64,000 nucleotides of DNA. Source: Deltaproteobacteria bacterium (GTDB lineage Bacteria; Desulfobacterota; Desulfobacteria; Desulfobacterales; Desulfobacteraceae). The translations under genes were made by a program, and so were the position numbers. Under the pieces are notes generated by a model that did not search any database, had not been told where the DNA came from, and worked only from the letters and a program-made list of their open reading frames with translations. Every line of letters begins with the position of its first letter. Positions within the stretch are counted from its first letter, which is position 1. Where the stretch lies: contig JAADHV010000086.1 of NCBI GenBank assembly GCA_013151635.1, positions 1-64,000 of the forward strand, given 5' to 3'. Positions 34,668 to 42,876 of the stretch are shown here, one piece after another.

Positions 34668-34966
34668 TCTTTTTTCCCTTTTTTTTCCTTGGCTTGTTCA
34701 ATCAAGTCAAAGAGTGACAGGACTTTTGGTTTTCCCTTGTTTAAAAAGGCTTTTTTAAATTCTTCTTTTGTTAATTCCCGGGTTAAATAAGTATGCACGT
34801 CAAAGTAATTATACCAGCAGTCAAGGGTCTTAAAACAGGGGAGCCCATTGTTTTCAGACCGGCAATAGTCAAAATTAATCTGGTGCCCAAGCCGTGGACA
34901 TCTGATACTGAATTCATTTTCCGGGGGCTTGCCCGGAAGAGCAGTGGTGTTTTTATTTTTTAGCAT
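34664..34966 (-). CDS. small Cys-containing protein paired with ATPase
   Basis: I do not recognise this 100-residue protein. Four or five Cys lie in its middle (RCPRLGHQINFDYC, then LPCFKTLDCWYNYF), a spacing that could bind a metal. The C-terminal part is Lys/Glu-rich and helical (TKEEFKKAF, then FDLIEQAKEKKGKKD). No signal peptide. The stop overlaps the ATPase start (ATGA), which implies linked function. It lies directly after the terminator of trpB2b. Confidence 0.65.
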   Translation of the reverse strand: MLKNKNTTALPGKPPENEFSIRCPRLGHQINFDYCRSENNGLPCFKTLDCWYNYFDVHTYLTRELTKEEFKKAFLNKGKPKVLSLFDLIEQAKEKKGKKD

Positions 34967-34991
34967 TTGATTCTCAATTTTTTAAAATTTG

Positions 34992-35032
34992 GCCGTTAAG
35001 GGTCTTTGCCTTATTCAAAGACGCTTAACGGC
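34992..35032 (-). terminator. terminator after trpB2 (second copy)
   Basis: GCCGTTAAG (34992-35000) pairs with CTTAACGGC (35024-35032), with an inner TCTTTG/CAAAGA stem. On the minus strand an AT-rich run follows. It separates trpB2b from the small Cys protein. Confidence 0.65.
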
Positions 35033-35046
35033 TTTTGTTAGTTTGT

Positions 35047-36420
35047 TCAGGTTGCCTGTTTAGGTTTTGGCAGGGCTTCAAGATCTTTTAGCGCAGTATC
35101 AATTTGTTCCTGCGGCAGTTCATGGTCTGAAAGATTGCCTTTAAAATAAGATTCATAGGCTGCAAGATCCACAAGGCCGTGGCCGCTCCAGTTAAACAGG
35201 ATGGTTTTTTCCTTGCCTTCTTCTTTGGCTTTAAGGGCTTCTCTCACTGTCATGGCAATGGCGTGGTTGCACTCGGGTGCGCTGATATATCCTTCTGACC
35301 GGGCAAAAGTGAGACCTGCTTTAAAGGTCTCCATCTGGTGGATGGATTCAGGCCTTATAATTCCGTCTAGAATAAGCTGGCTCACGATTGGTGCCATGCC
35401 GTGGTATCTTAATCCCCCTGCATGGATGGGTGCAGGTACAAAATTATGCCCCAGGGTATGCATTGGTAAAAGCGGTGTCATCTGGACGGTATCCCCGAAG
35501 TCATAGGCAAAGGGCCCTCTTGTCATGGTGGGGCAGGAAGCAGGTTCTACAGCAATAATATCAATATCTTTTCCGTTTATTTTATCCAGGGCAAACGGCA
35601 TGGCAAGGCCTGCAAAATTACTGCCGCCACCTGCACTTCCGATAATCACATCAGGATAATCTCCTGCCATTTCCATTTGTTTCTGGGCCTCAAGGCCTAT
35701 GATGCTCTGGTGGATCATGACATGATTCAATACACTGCCCAAAGCATATTTGGTATTATCATCGGAAACCGCTTCTTCCACAGCCTCGCTTATTGCCATG
35801 CCAAGGCTTCCCGGAGAATCAGGGTCTTTTTCAAGGATGCTGCGGCCGGCCCTTGTCTCACTACTGGGGCTTGCTGTGCAGTTTGCCCCCCAGGTTTCCA
35901 TCATCAGGCGGCGGTAAGGTTTCTGGTTATAAGAAATTTTTACCATGAACACCTTGCACTCAATCCCGAAAAAGGCACAGCACATGGAAAGAGCGCTGCC
36001 CCATTGGCCGGCCCCTGTTTCCGTGGTAATTTTTTTTGTGCCTGCAACCTTGTTATAATAGGCCTGTGCAATAGCTGTATTTGGTTTGTGGCTTCCGGCC
36101 GGGCTGACACCTTCGTTTTTAAAATAAATTTTAGCCGGTGTATCAAGCGCCTTTTCAAGATCGTATGCCCTGAAAAGGGGAGAAGGGCGCCATATGGCGT
36201 ATTTGTCCAGGATTTCTTCAGGGATGTCGATCCATCTTTGGGTACTCATTTCCTGTTCAATAAGGTTCATGGGGAAAATCGGGGCAAGATCATCAGGTCC
36301 GCAGGGCTGTCCGGTTCCGGGGTGAAGCGGTGGTTCCATGGGAGTTGGCATATCCGCCATAATATTATACCATTTTCGCGGCATTTCTTGTTCTGTTAAT
36401 ACGTACTTCTTGGCTCTCAT
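35047..36420 (-). CDS. TrpB2-type tryptophan synthase beta chain (copy b)
   Basis: A near-duplicate of the gene at 30202: the same 457 residues in length, PLP lysine in [22 protein letters not shown] and the same C-terminus PKPKQAT. Differences (about 27 by eye) cluster in the first 20 residues, around residue 75-90 (KYAIW, RAYDL), and near the end. The ATG at 36420 has AAGGAGG six bases ahead, so the 19 extra codons to 36477 are not used. It is transcribed alone, with its own terminator, 36480-36497 palindrome and probable promoter, so it can be regulated separately from serA-trpB2a. Confidence 0.9.
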   Translation of the reverse strand: MRAKKYVLTEQEMPRKWYNIMADMPTPMEPPLHPGTGQPCGPDDLAPIFPMNLIEQEMSTQRWIDIPEEILDKYAIWRPSPLFRAYDLEKALDTPAKIYFKNEGVSPAGSHKPNTAIAQAYYNKVAGTKKITTETGAGQWGSALSMCCAFFGIECKVFMVKISYNQKPYRRLMMETWGANCTASPSSETRAGRSILEKDPDSPGSLGMAISEAVEEAVSDDNTKYALGSVLNHVMIHQSIIGLEAQKQMEMAGDYPDVIIGSAGGGSNFAGLAMPFALDKINGKDIDIIAVEPASCPTMTRGPFAYDFGDTVQMTPLLPMHTLGHNFVPAPIHAGGLRYHGMAPIVSQLILDGIIRPESIHQMETFKAGLTFARSEGYISAPECNHAIAMTVREALKAKEEGKEKTILFNWSGHGLVDLAAYESYFKGNLSDHELPQEQIDTALKDLEALPKPKQAT

Positions 36421-36479
36421 AGGTCCTCCTTGTTCGCGGTTAAGTTTAGGGTTAAAAAAATTTGTAGAAAATATCAATG

Positions 36480-36497
36480 CATATTCTAGTGAATATG
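36480..36497. promoter_or_regulatory. palindrome ahead of trpB2b
   Basis: CATATTC-TAGT-GAATATG, arms of seven bases, centred about 70 bases upstream of the start codon. A likely repressor or activator site. It is not present ahead of serA-trpB2a, so the two copies appear to be under different control. Confidence 0.4.
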
Positions 36498-36618
36498 TAA
36501 TACCTAAAATTGAACAGGTTTGACTCTATCTTAAATTTTTTTATGAGAATAAGACAGGCAAGTCAAGTAATAAATTCATTAACACTACTTGAAGGCCTGA
36601 AACCGGTTTTTTTAAAAA

Positions 36619-38418
36619 TCAATTTGAAATTTTTGGCAGCCTTCCCCTGATCAAACGCAGTCTGAAAATCGAACCCTGGCCTTTTTTTGACAGCACACTG
36701 ATATTGCCGCCATGCTCCTGGATAATTTTCTGGGTCATTAAGAGCCCAAGACCCGTGCCTTCCAGTCCTTTGGTGGTAAAAAATTTACTGAACAGCCTCT
36801 GCCTGTGGTCTTTATCAATACCACACCCGTTATCCTTGACTTCAATGTAAATGGAACCTTCTTCCTCATACACTTTAACCCAGATTTTTTTATCCCTGTC
36901 TTTGTCCACTCCAACAAATGCATCAATGGCATTACTGACAAGGTTGGTTACGCATTCATGAATTTTTTCATAGTCAAGGGGGGCCGGTGCAAGCCCCTGT
37001 TCAACCTGGAGTTTGATCTTAATTTCATTTTCCCGGAGTTTAGCGGCAAAAGATTCAACAACTTCAGAGACAATATCTGCAGGACCAGTCAAGGTCGGTG
37101 TTATTGCCCTGAACCTGGAATAATTTAAGAATGCTTTTGAGAACAGGCGGATACGTTCAATATTCCGGGTCAGGGTTTCAATCCCCTTATGGATTCTTTT
37201 AATATCCCCTTTGCCTATTCCGGATTTAAGAAAATACATCCCGCCATCCAGGGCATTGATCAGGTTTTTAATCCCATGGGCCAGCCCTGCGACTGTCTGT
37301 CCTACAATGGCCATACGCTCAGCTTCTATTTTTTCTTTTTCAAGCTTTTTTACCTGGCTTATGTCGTGAACTGAAAATGCCATGCCGATTGCTTTTTCAC
37401 GATCCCTGAGTTTGTTCCCGGTTAAACGGCCAAAAAACTTTTTTCCATTGCTCCGTTTAAGTTCTGTTTCAGGCATATAGACATGCCCCGTTCCCCCGGA
37501 TACCCGGGCAAGAAAGCCCCTGGGGAGCATGGTGTTGATATCCTCCAGGGAGACAATCTGCCCCTGATCAATATCAAACAGGCTTCTGGCGGCAGAGTTA
37601 AACACTTCCACCTTGCCTCTCCTGCTGATCCCCACAATACCGTCCATGGAAGTATTAATCAATGATTCAAGATAATTATGGGCGGCTTCCAGGCTGTCCT
37701 GCAGTTTTACGGTTTTAGAAATATCCACAGCCATCTCCATGACCAGATCATATTTCTCATTTTCATTTTTCAATGGGATGGTAATGACGTGCATATTTAA
37801 GGTTCTGCCGCCGGTAAGCTCCCAGACATGATGGCCGGTATGCTGCATGCCATCTTCAAAGGTCTGCCTTGCCGTACATTCGATACATTTTTCTTTTCTG
37901 CCTTTCAGTGCTGTGTAACAATATTCCCCTTTAAGGTTTTTAATCGTATCCTCAGCTCTCTTATTGGCCCGGACGATTTTAAAATTCCTGTCTATTATCA
38001 TGACATGACAGGGTACCTGCTCAAATAAAAGCTTGTATTCTTCTTCCGTTTTTTTGAACCGGGTCGTTTCCGTACTGATTTCAACCAGGTAGTTCACATG
38101 GTTGTCTTTATCAATAACAGGCACCGTGTATTTGATATAATAAATTAGTTTCCCGTTTTTGTCATACCCTGTCTGTTCGCTTACACTGGTTTTACCATTT
38201 GAAAAAGCAAACCGGCTGGTACAGTCCTCACAAATGGAATCACGGCCTTTATATGCATTAAAACATTTTTTGTCTTCCCAGTCTCCAAACCTGCTTTTAA
38301 ATGCTTCATTGGCATATACAATATTCAATTTTCTATCCAGGGCAGCAATAAAAACAGGGACAGCATGGAAAAATTCTTTTTCAATCCAGGCTTTCAAATC
38401 CTGTGCAGGGTCTTTCAT
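36619..38418 (-). CDS. multi-PAS histidine kinase
   Basis: 599 residues with no membrane segment, hence cytosolic. Three PAS-like domains at roughly 15-125, 128-240 and 250-360. The first two contain Cys groups (CFNAYKGRDSICEDC; CYTALKGRKEKCIEC) common in PAS domains of anaerobes. The HisKA-like segment GLAHGIKNLINALDGGMYFL holds the probable phosphoaccepting His. HATPase motifs are complete: NLVSNAID, DNGCGID and GTGLGL. No receiver is fused; the stand-alone receiver at 41093 is a possible partner. It is divergent from the Rrf2 gene at 38641. Confidence 0.87.
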   Translation of the reverse strand: MKDPAQDLKAWIEKEFFHAVPVFIAALDRKLNIVYANEAFKSRFGDWEDKKCFNAYKGRDSICEDCTSRFAFSNGKTSVSEQTGYDKNGKLIYYIKYTVPVIDKDNHVNYLVEISTETTRFKKTEEEYKLLFEQVPCHVMIIDRNFKIVRANKRAEDTIKNLKGEYCYTALKGRKEKCIECTARQTFEDGMQHTGHHVWELTGGRTLNMHVITIPLKNENEKYDLVMEMAVDISKTVKLQDSLEAAHNYLESLINTSMDGIVGISRRGKVEVFNSAARSLFDIDQGQIVSLEDINTMLPRGFLARVSGGTGHVYMPETELKRSNGKKFFGRLTGNKLRDREKAIGMAFSVHDISQVKKLEKEKIEAERMAIVGQTVAGLAHGIKNLINALDGGMYFLKSGIGKGDIKRIHKGIETLTRNIERIRLFSKAFLNYSRFRAITPTLTGPADIVSEVVESFAAKLRENEIKIKLQVEQGLAPAPLDYEKIHECVTNLVSNAIDAFVGVDKDRDKKIWVKVYEEEGSIYIEVKDNGCGIDKDHRQRLFSKFFTTKGLEGTGLGLLMTQKIIQEHGGNISVLSKKGQGSIFRLRLIRGRLPKISN

Positions 38419-38640
38419 CTTTATTTCCCTTTTTCATCAAGATTGGTTCAAATGGAATTAAAAAATAATGTTTAAAAAATACTTTAATTCCAGAATGTTA
38501 GCTTATGTATTCAAAAAAAGCAGAGATTTTTTTTATTTTCCCTCTTGACAATATATTTAATTTTATTTAATTCATACTAAATTGATATAGATTATATTAG
38601 TAGAGAATACAAACACAATAATTATTTTACTTTTATCATT

Positions 38641-39087
38641 ATGAAACTTGTAACTCAAGTCAGATATGGAACCAGGATACTGCTTGACCTGGCCATGCAC
38701 CAAAGCAAGGGGATAGTGCAGATGGGCGATATTGCCTCCCGTCAGAACATCTCTCTTAAATATCTTGAACAGCTGATCATGCCAATTAAAAATGCAGGCC
38801 TGGTGACCAGTAAAAGGGGCCCAAAAGGAGGCCACCGTCTGGCCAAAAGCCCGGATCAAATTACCCTGGCCCAGATTATCCGCATATTTGAGAAAGAATA
38901 CGTCCCCAAAGAAATTTCCGATGATACGTCAACATATTCAGAACATCAGGATTCTCTTATACGGGAGGCGTGGGACGAAGCCCTTGAAGCGTTTTACAAC
39001 CGGCTGGAAAAAGTCACCCTTGCAGACCTGTCAATCGGGACAACCAAAAAACTCTGGGAAAGCTCGGGTTTATTGATTTTTACGTAG
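38641..39087 (+). CDS. Rrf2-family transcriptional regulator without Cys triad
   Basis: 148 residues with the winged helix of Rrf2/IscR proteins: YGTRILLDLAMHQ, then ISLKYLEQLIMPIKNAGLV and SKRGPKGGHRLAK. IscR-type members bind a [2Fe-2S] cluster with three Cys in the region after this; here that region (VPKEISDDTSTYSEHQD) has none, so it senses something else or acts without a cluster. TTGACA at 38545-38550 is a possible -35 ahead. It precedes the SQR gene by 45 bases in the same direction and probably controls it. Confidence 0.85.
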   Translation: MKLVTQVRYGTRILLDLAMHQSKGIVQMGDIASRQNISLKYLEQLIMPIKNAGLVTSKRGPKGGHRLAKSPDQITLAQIIRIFEKEYVPKEISDDTSTYSEHQDSLIREAWDEALEAFYNRLEKVTLADLSIGTTKKLWESSGLLIFT

Positions 39088-39132
39088 TGCAAAAAAGAAC
39101 GATTGTTATTAATTCTTAACAAGGAGAGGTAA

Positions 39133-40380
39133 ATGAAAAAGATTGTAATACTTGGATCTGGTGCCGGTGGAACCATGTGCGCCGCCAAACTGAGAAGGGA
39201 ACTGGGCCGGGACTGGGAAATCACAATTATTGACAATGATGAAAAGCATCATTATCAACCAGGCTGGCTTTTTATTCCATTTGGAATTTATACGGCAGAC
39301 GACTGCATGAAGCCCAAGCGTGATTTCATCCCCCCTGGCGTAAATTTTGTGCTGGATGAGGTTGTCGGCGTGAACCCTGACAAAAAAGAGGTTGAATGTC
39401 AGAAAGGCAAATATGACTATGACTACCTGATAGTTGCCACAGGATGTCATCCTGCACCAGAGGAAGTGGACGGGCTTGAAAACTGGAAGCCTGATCCCAA
39501 AGCAAATGAACAAACTTTTTTCACCCTTGAAAGTGCTTGCGCACTTTACAAGAGGATGAAGTATTTTGAAAAGGGTAAAATGATTTTCAACATTGCCGAG
39601 ATGCCCCATAAATGCCCGGTTGTTCCCATGGAATTCATCTTTATGGCAGACTGGTTTTTTGCCAAAAACGGTTGCAGGGACAATATTGAAATTGAATTTG
39701 TTACCCCCAACACCGGTATTTTTACAAAACCCATCGCAACCAAGGTCATGACAGCGACTGCTGAAGAAAAACAAATCCTGGTGACCCCGAACTTTGACCT
39801 TGAAACCGTAAATACAGAAGAAAAATACATTGAATCTGCAAGAGGGGATAAAATTGAATATGATCTTTTTATCTCCACCATGCCGAACCTGGGTGCGGAT
39901 TATATTGAAAACTCAGGGATGGGTGATGGTATGGGCTATGTCCTGACAGACCACCACACGCTCCAGGCTGAAAAATATGAAAATATTTATGTTGTGGGTG
40001 ATGCAACCAATGTCCCGACATCAAAAGCCGGCTCTGTTGCTCATTACGAGGCAGATATTATTGTTGAAAACCTGCTGCTTGAAATTGACGGCAAAGAGCC
40101 TAAACCTTCTTTCGACGGCCATTCAACCTGCTTTATTGTTTCCGGTTATGACAAAGCCTTCCTGTTTGACTTTAACTACAAAACAGAACCGCTTCCAGGC
40201 AAATTCCCGTTCCCGGGTATCGGGCCTTTTGAGCTTGTTGGCGAAAGCAGCATGAACTACTGGGGTAAAATGATGTTTAAATGGGTATACTGGAACCTTC
40301 TATTACCCGGACAGGAAATGCCGCTTGAGCCTCAGATGGCGATGGCTGGAAAACATTGGCCCAAAGTTGAAACAGAATAG
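39133..40380 (+). CDS. sqr: sulfide:quinone oxidoreductase-like flavoprotein
   Basis: 415 residues of the SQR/FCC family. FAD-binding GSGAGGTMCAAKLRRE at the start, an HYQPGWLFIPFG segment typical of SQR, and a second FAD motif with YENIYVVGDATNVP (about 283-296). Three Cys fit the SQR redox positions: C105 (ATGCHPAP), C161 (PHKCPVVP) and C333 (STCFIVSG). The enzyme would oxidise sulfide to sulfane sulfur or polysulfide and pass electrons to quinone at the membrane surface; in a sulfate reducer it may also serve reverse or detoxifying roles. RBS AAGGAGAGG. It is followed by a DUF1641 gene nine bases on. Confidence 0.85.
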   Translation: MKKIVILGSGAGGTMCAAKLRRELGRDWEITIIDNDEKHHYQPGWLFIPFGIYTADDCMKPKRDFIPPGVNFVLDEVVGVNPDKKEVECQKGKYDYDYLIVATGCHPAPEEVDGLENWKPDPKANEQTFFTLESACALYKRMKYFEKGKMIFNIAEMPHKCPVVPMEFIFMADWFFAKNGCRDNIEIEFVTPNTGIFTKPIATKVMTATAEEKQILVTPNFDLETVNTEEKYIESARGDKIEYDLFISTMPNLGADYIENSGMGDGMGYVLTDHHTLQAEKYENIYVVGDATNVPTSKAGSVAHYEADIIVENLLLEIDGKEPKPSFDGHSTCFIVSGYDKAFLFDFNYKTEPLPGKFPFPGIGPFELVGESSMNYWGKMMFKWVYWNLLLPGQEMPLEPQMAMAGKHWPKVETE

Positions 40381-40389
40381 GAGGCTGAT

Positions 40390-41046
40390 ATGACTAATGA
40401 AGAGTTGATACTGGAAAAGCTTGAGCATCTTGAAGCCCAGATACAGCCTTTGATTAAGACCAGTAAAAAATTTACGGAATTAAAAAATGATTTGATTCCC
40501 ATAGGCAACCATGCCACTGGACTTTTAATCAATGAGCTGACTGAGGTGGAAGCCGGCTTCCAGCTTGAAGATTTTATGTCCTTGATCAAAGAGGCCATGA
40601 GGAACACACAGAACTTTATATTTGCCTTAAAGCAGATGGCCAGTATTATAGAGTTTGTGAAAGACCTTGAGCCCCTGCTTAAGTCTGCTGTTCCCCAGAT
40701 TATCCATTACCTGGACGGACTGGAACAAAAAGGAGTATTCAGGATTATAAATGCTACGGTTGATTTGCGGACTAAGGTTGCTGCCGCCTATACTGCTGAA
40801 GATATTGAAATCATGGGTGACGGACTTGTTGCGCTTCTTGGGCTGGCCAAGAGCCTTTCAGATCCCAAAGCCATTAAGCTTTTAGAAAAATTGTCCAGGA
40901 TTCCTTCCAATGTTGACCTTGAAAATGCAAAAAGTGTCGGCGTTTTCGGGCTTGCATCTGCAGGGTTCAATCCTGAAATAAGTAAAGGACTTGGAGTCCT
41001 CATGGAGCTTACAAAGGCTATGGGTAAAATTTCACCTGAAGCATAA
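40390..41046 (+). CDS. DUF1641 protein
   Basis: 218 residues, largely helical, beginning with ELILEKLEHLEAQIQPLIK. It contains GVFRIINATVDLRTKVAAAY and a Gly-rich end (GVFGLASAGFNPEISKGLGV), which I associate with DUF1641. This family often lies next to SQR or formate dehydrogenase genes and may be a membrane-docking or assembly partner; its biochemical role is unknown. RBS AGGAGG is close ahead, and the gap to sqr is nine bases, so they form a pair. Confidence 0.75.
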   Translation: MTNEELILEKLEHLEAQIQPLIKTSKKFTELKNDLIPIGNHATGLLINELTEVEAGFQLEDFMSLIKEAMRNTQNFIFALKQMASIIEFVKDLEPLLKSAVPQIIHYLDGLEQKGVFRIINATVDLRTKVAAAYTAEDIEIMGDGLVALLGLAKSLSDPKAIKLLEKLSRIPSNVDLENAKSVGVFGLASAGFNPEISKGLGVLMELTKAMGKISPEA

Positions 41047-41092
41047 AATGGCAGACTATCAGTACAACAACTAATTATAAAAGGAAGAATCT

Positions 41093-41620
41093 ATGGTAAA
41101 AGCTTCTGAAAAAAAGATACTTGTAGTGGATGATGAGCCTGACATCAGGAATTTTTTAACCACTTGTATTCAGGATGCCGGATTCACGGTAGATTCAGCT
41201 GTTGACGGGCAGGATGCGTTAGAGAAGATCGAAAAAGAACCCCCGGACCTCATGACCCTTGACATGGTCATGCCCAGAAAATCCGGGATTGAACTGATCC
41301 GGACATTAAGAAAAAATGACAAATGGTCAAAGCTGCCTGTCATTGTTATTACAGCCCATGCCCGAAATGAATTTGCAAGTGAAGACATAAAAAGCTTTGA
41401 TGCTTTCACATCCGGGCTCAAACCAAGACGGACAATAGAAAAGCCGGTTACTCCGGAAGTTCTGGTAAATACTATCTGTCAGATCCTTGACGTTGAACCT
41501 GAAACTGATGCTGTGACAGATGAAGGGTTCTCGTCTGATCAGGAAAATCTTGTGAAGATGATACAGAACACCGATTCAAAAACACTTCAGCAGATTAAAA
41601 ACCTTCTCGGGGCTGGTTAG
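41093..41620 (+). CDS. stand-alone receiver-domain response regulator
   Basis: Receiver domain at about residues 6-125: acidic VVDDEPD, phosphoacceptor Asp in LMTLDMVMPRKSG (about residue 55), Thr in VITAHA, and Lys in EKPVTPE. A 50-residue C-terminal tail (DEGFSSDQENLVKMIQ and on) has no DNA-binding motif, so it acts by protein contact. Compared with CheY there is an insertion before the Lys (SGLKPRRTI). It lies 46 bases after DUF1641 and probably shares the transcript. The orphan kinase at 36619 is the nearest candidate partner. Confidence 0.83.
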   Translation: MVKASEKKILVVDDEPDIRNFLTTCIQDAGFTVDSAVDGQDALEKIEKEPPDLMTLDMVMPRKSGIELIRTLRKNDKWSKLPVIVITAHARNEFASEDIKSFDAFTSGLKPRRTIEKPVTPEVLVNTICQILDVEPETDAVTDEGFSSDQENLVKMIQNTDSKTLQQIKNLLGAG

Positions 41621-41638
41621 ATCAGATTCCCGATTACC

Positions 41639-41683
41639 AGGATACATGCATCCGGCACATTGCCTGTCGGAGGCATGTATCCT
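41639..41683. terminator. terminator between receiver gene and Rrf2 gene
   Basis: AGGATACATGC (41639-41649) pairs with GCATGTATCCT (41673-41683), 11 bp without mismatch, plus an inner CCG/CGG. It lies between two convergent genes and can serve both. Confidence 0.65.
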
Positions 41684-41715
41684 TTCTGTTCGTGTTCCAG
41701 GTTTGACAGGTTTGC

Positions 41716-42150
41716 TTAGACATGCATGCAGCCAGGTTGTTTTTTACCATCGCTGCGTATCAAATCAGCAATACTGATACTGTCAAGTTTTTTGTACAAA
41801 ACAGAGGTGGCTTCATACCAAGCATTTCGAATAAGGCATTCTGCAGCCATTTCACACTTTTCAGGAGAACTGATACATTCTACAAGATCTGTCTGCCCTT
41901 CAAAAAGCCGGACGATCTCTCCAAGGAAAATTTCGTTGGGTTCTTTTGCCAGCAGGTGCCCACCTTTCGGCCCTCTCACGCTTTTTACGATACCTGCTTT
42001 TTTTAAACTGCGCAAAAGCTGTTCAAGGTATTTTACCGGTATTTTTTGATTAAGGGATATTTTACTGACCTGGATCGCACCCTGATTGATCTGCAATGCA
42101 AGTTCAATCAAAATCCTTGCTCCATAGCGTGTCTTTGTTGAAAGCTTCAT
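41716..42150 (-). CDS. Rrf2/IscR-type regulator with Cys triad
   Basis: 144 residues: YGARILIELALQINQ, then PVKYLEQLLRSLKKAGIV and SVRGPKGGHLLAKEPNE give the winged helix. Three Cys follow (ECISSPEKCEMAAEC, at about 92-106), the position used by IscR and NsrR for an Fe-S cluster. So this regulator probably senses Fe-S status, oxygen or NO. It is divergent from the MOSC-YcaO pair, with a clear inverted repeat at 42337-42357 in between, which it may bind. A short Cys/His tail (PGCMHV) ends the protein. Confidence 0.87.
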   Translation of the reverse strand: MKLSTKTRYGARILIELALQINQGAIQVSKISLNQKIPVKYLEQLLRSLKKAGIVKSVRGPKGGHLLAKEPNEIFLGEIVRLFEGQTDLVECISSPEKCEMAAECLIRNAWYEATSVLYKKLDSISIADLIRSDGKKQPGCMHV

Positions 42151-42336
42151 TTAGACCACTCGTTGATTATCTGTAAATTCAAAACACATTGAATATATCA
42201 TTAAAGTTGATGGGAGTCATTGCATTTTTTTAATCTGCCTGTCAAGCAGGGAAAGGCTATCCCTGCACGCATGCTCCCCATACCAGATGAAAAATTTCAG
42301 GCAGGCCAGAGTGTTTTTCCCCTGCATTGTTTTTAT

Positions 42337-42357
42337 ATTGTATTTTTATACTACAAT
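42337..42357. promoter_or_regulatory. inverted repeat, probable Rrf2 operator
   Basis: ATTGTA and TACAAT with nine bases between them, in an AT-rich promoter-like region (TTATATTG...GATATAA) between the divergent rrf2 and MOSC genes. A natural site for the Cys-triad regulator. Confidence 0.5.
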
Positions 42358-42415
42358 GTGATATAAACATTTCTGGATTTTTTTATGGACATAAATTATT
42401 TTCAGGAGAAGGCGA

Positions 42416-42850
42416 GTGAAGATTGTCTCCATAGCCATCAGCAGGAAAAAAGGCACAACCAAAAAATGTATTGAAACGGCAGAATTGATTGAAAACCATG
42501 GAATCAAGGATGATGCCCATGCAGGTGACTGGCACAGGCAACTGAGTTTCCTGGCTTCGGAAAGTATTGAGAAGGCAAGCAGTGAAGAGTTTAAATTAAA
42601 CTTTGGAGATTTTGCTGAAAATATAGCCACAACCGGGATTGACTGGAAGAATCAACCCATCGGCCAGATTTTCAAACTTGGAAAAGAAGCACTTGTGGAA
42701 ATTACCCAGATTGGAAAAGAGTGCCATAAAAAATGTGCTATTTATTACCGGACAGGGGATTGCATTATGCCAAAAGAAGGGGTATTTGCTAAGATTCTCA
42801 AAGGCGGGACAATTAAGGTCGGAGATAAGATAGACCGTATTAACAAGTAG
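42416..42850 (+). CDS. MOSC-domain protein
   Basis: 144 residues, a single MOSC domain (the sulfur-carrier-like domain shared with molybdenum cofactor sulfurase C-termini and YiiM). It opens MKIVSIAISRKKGTTK, then GIKDDAHAGDWHRQLSFLA, FGDFAENIATTGID and a Cys pair in GKECHKKCAIYYRTGDC. The last Cys group (C-x3-C, then C) is where a persulfide may form. The start is GTG with AGGAG eight bases ahead. It is followed after 26 bases by the YcaO-TPR gene, a pairing that suggests sulfur delivery to that enzyme; this is inference. Confidence 0.85.
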   Translation: MKIVSIAISRKKGTTKKCIETAELIENHGIKDDAHAGDWHRQLSFLASESIEKASSEEFKLNFGDFAENIATTGIDWKNQPIGQIFKLGKEALVEITQIGKECHKKCAIYYRTGDCIMPKEGVFAKILKGGTIKVGDKIDRINK

Positions 42851-42876
42851 ATAATGATTTATTTCAAGGACCATTC

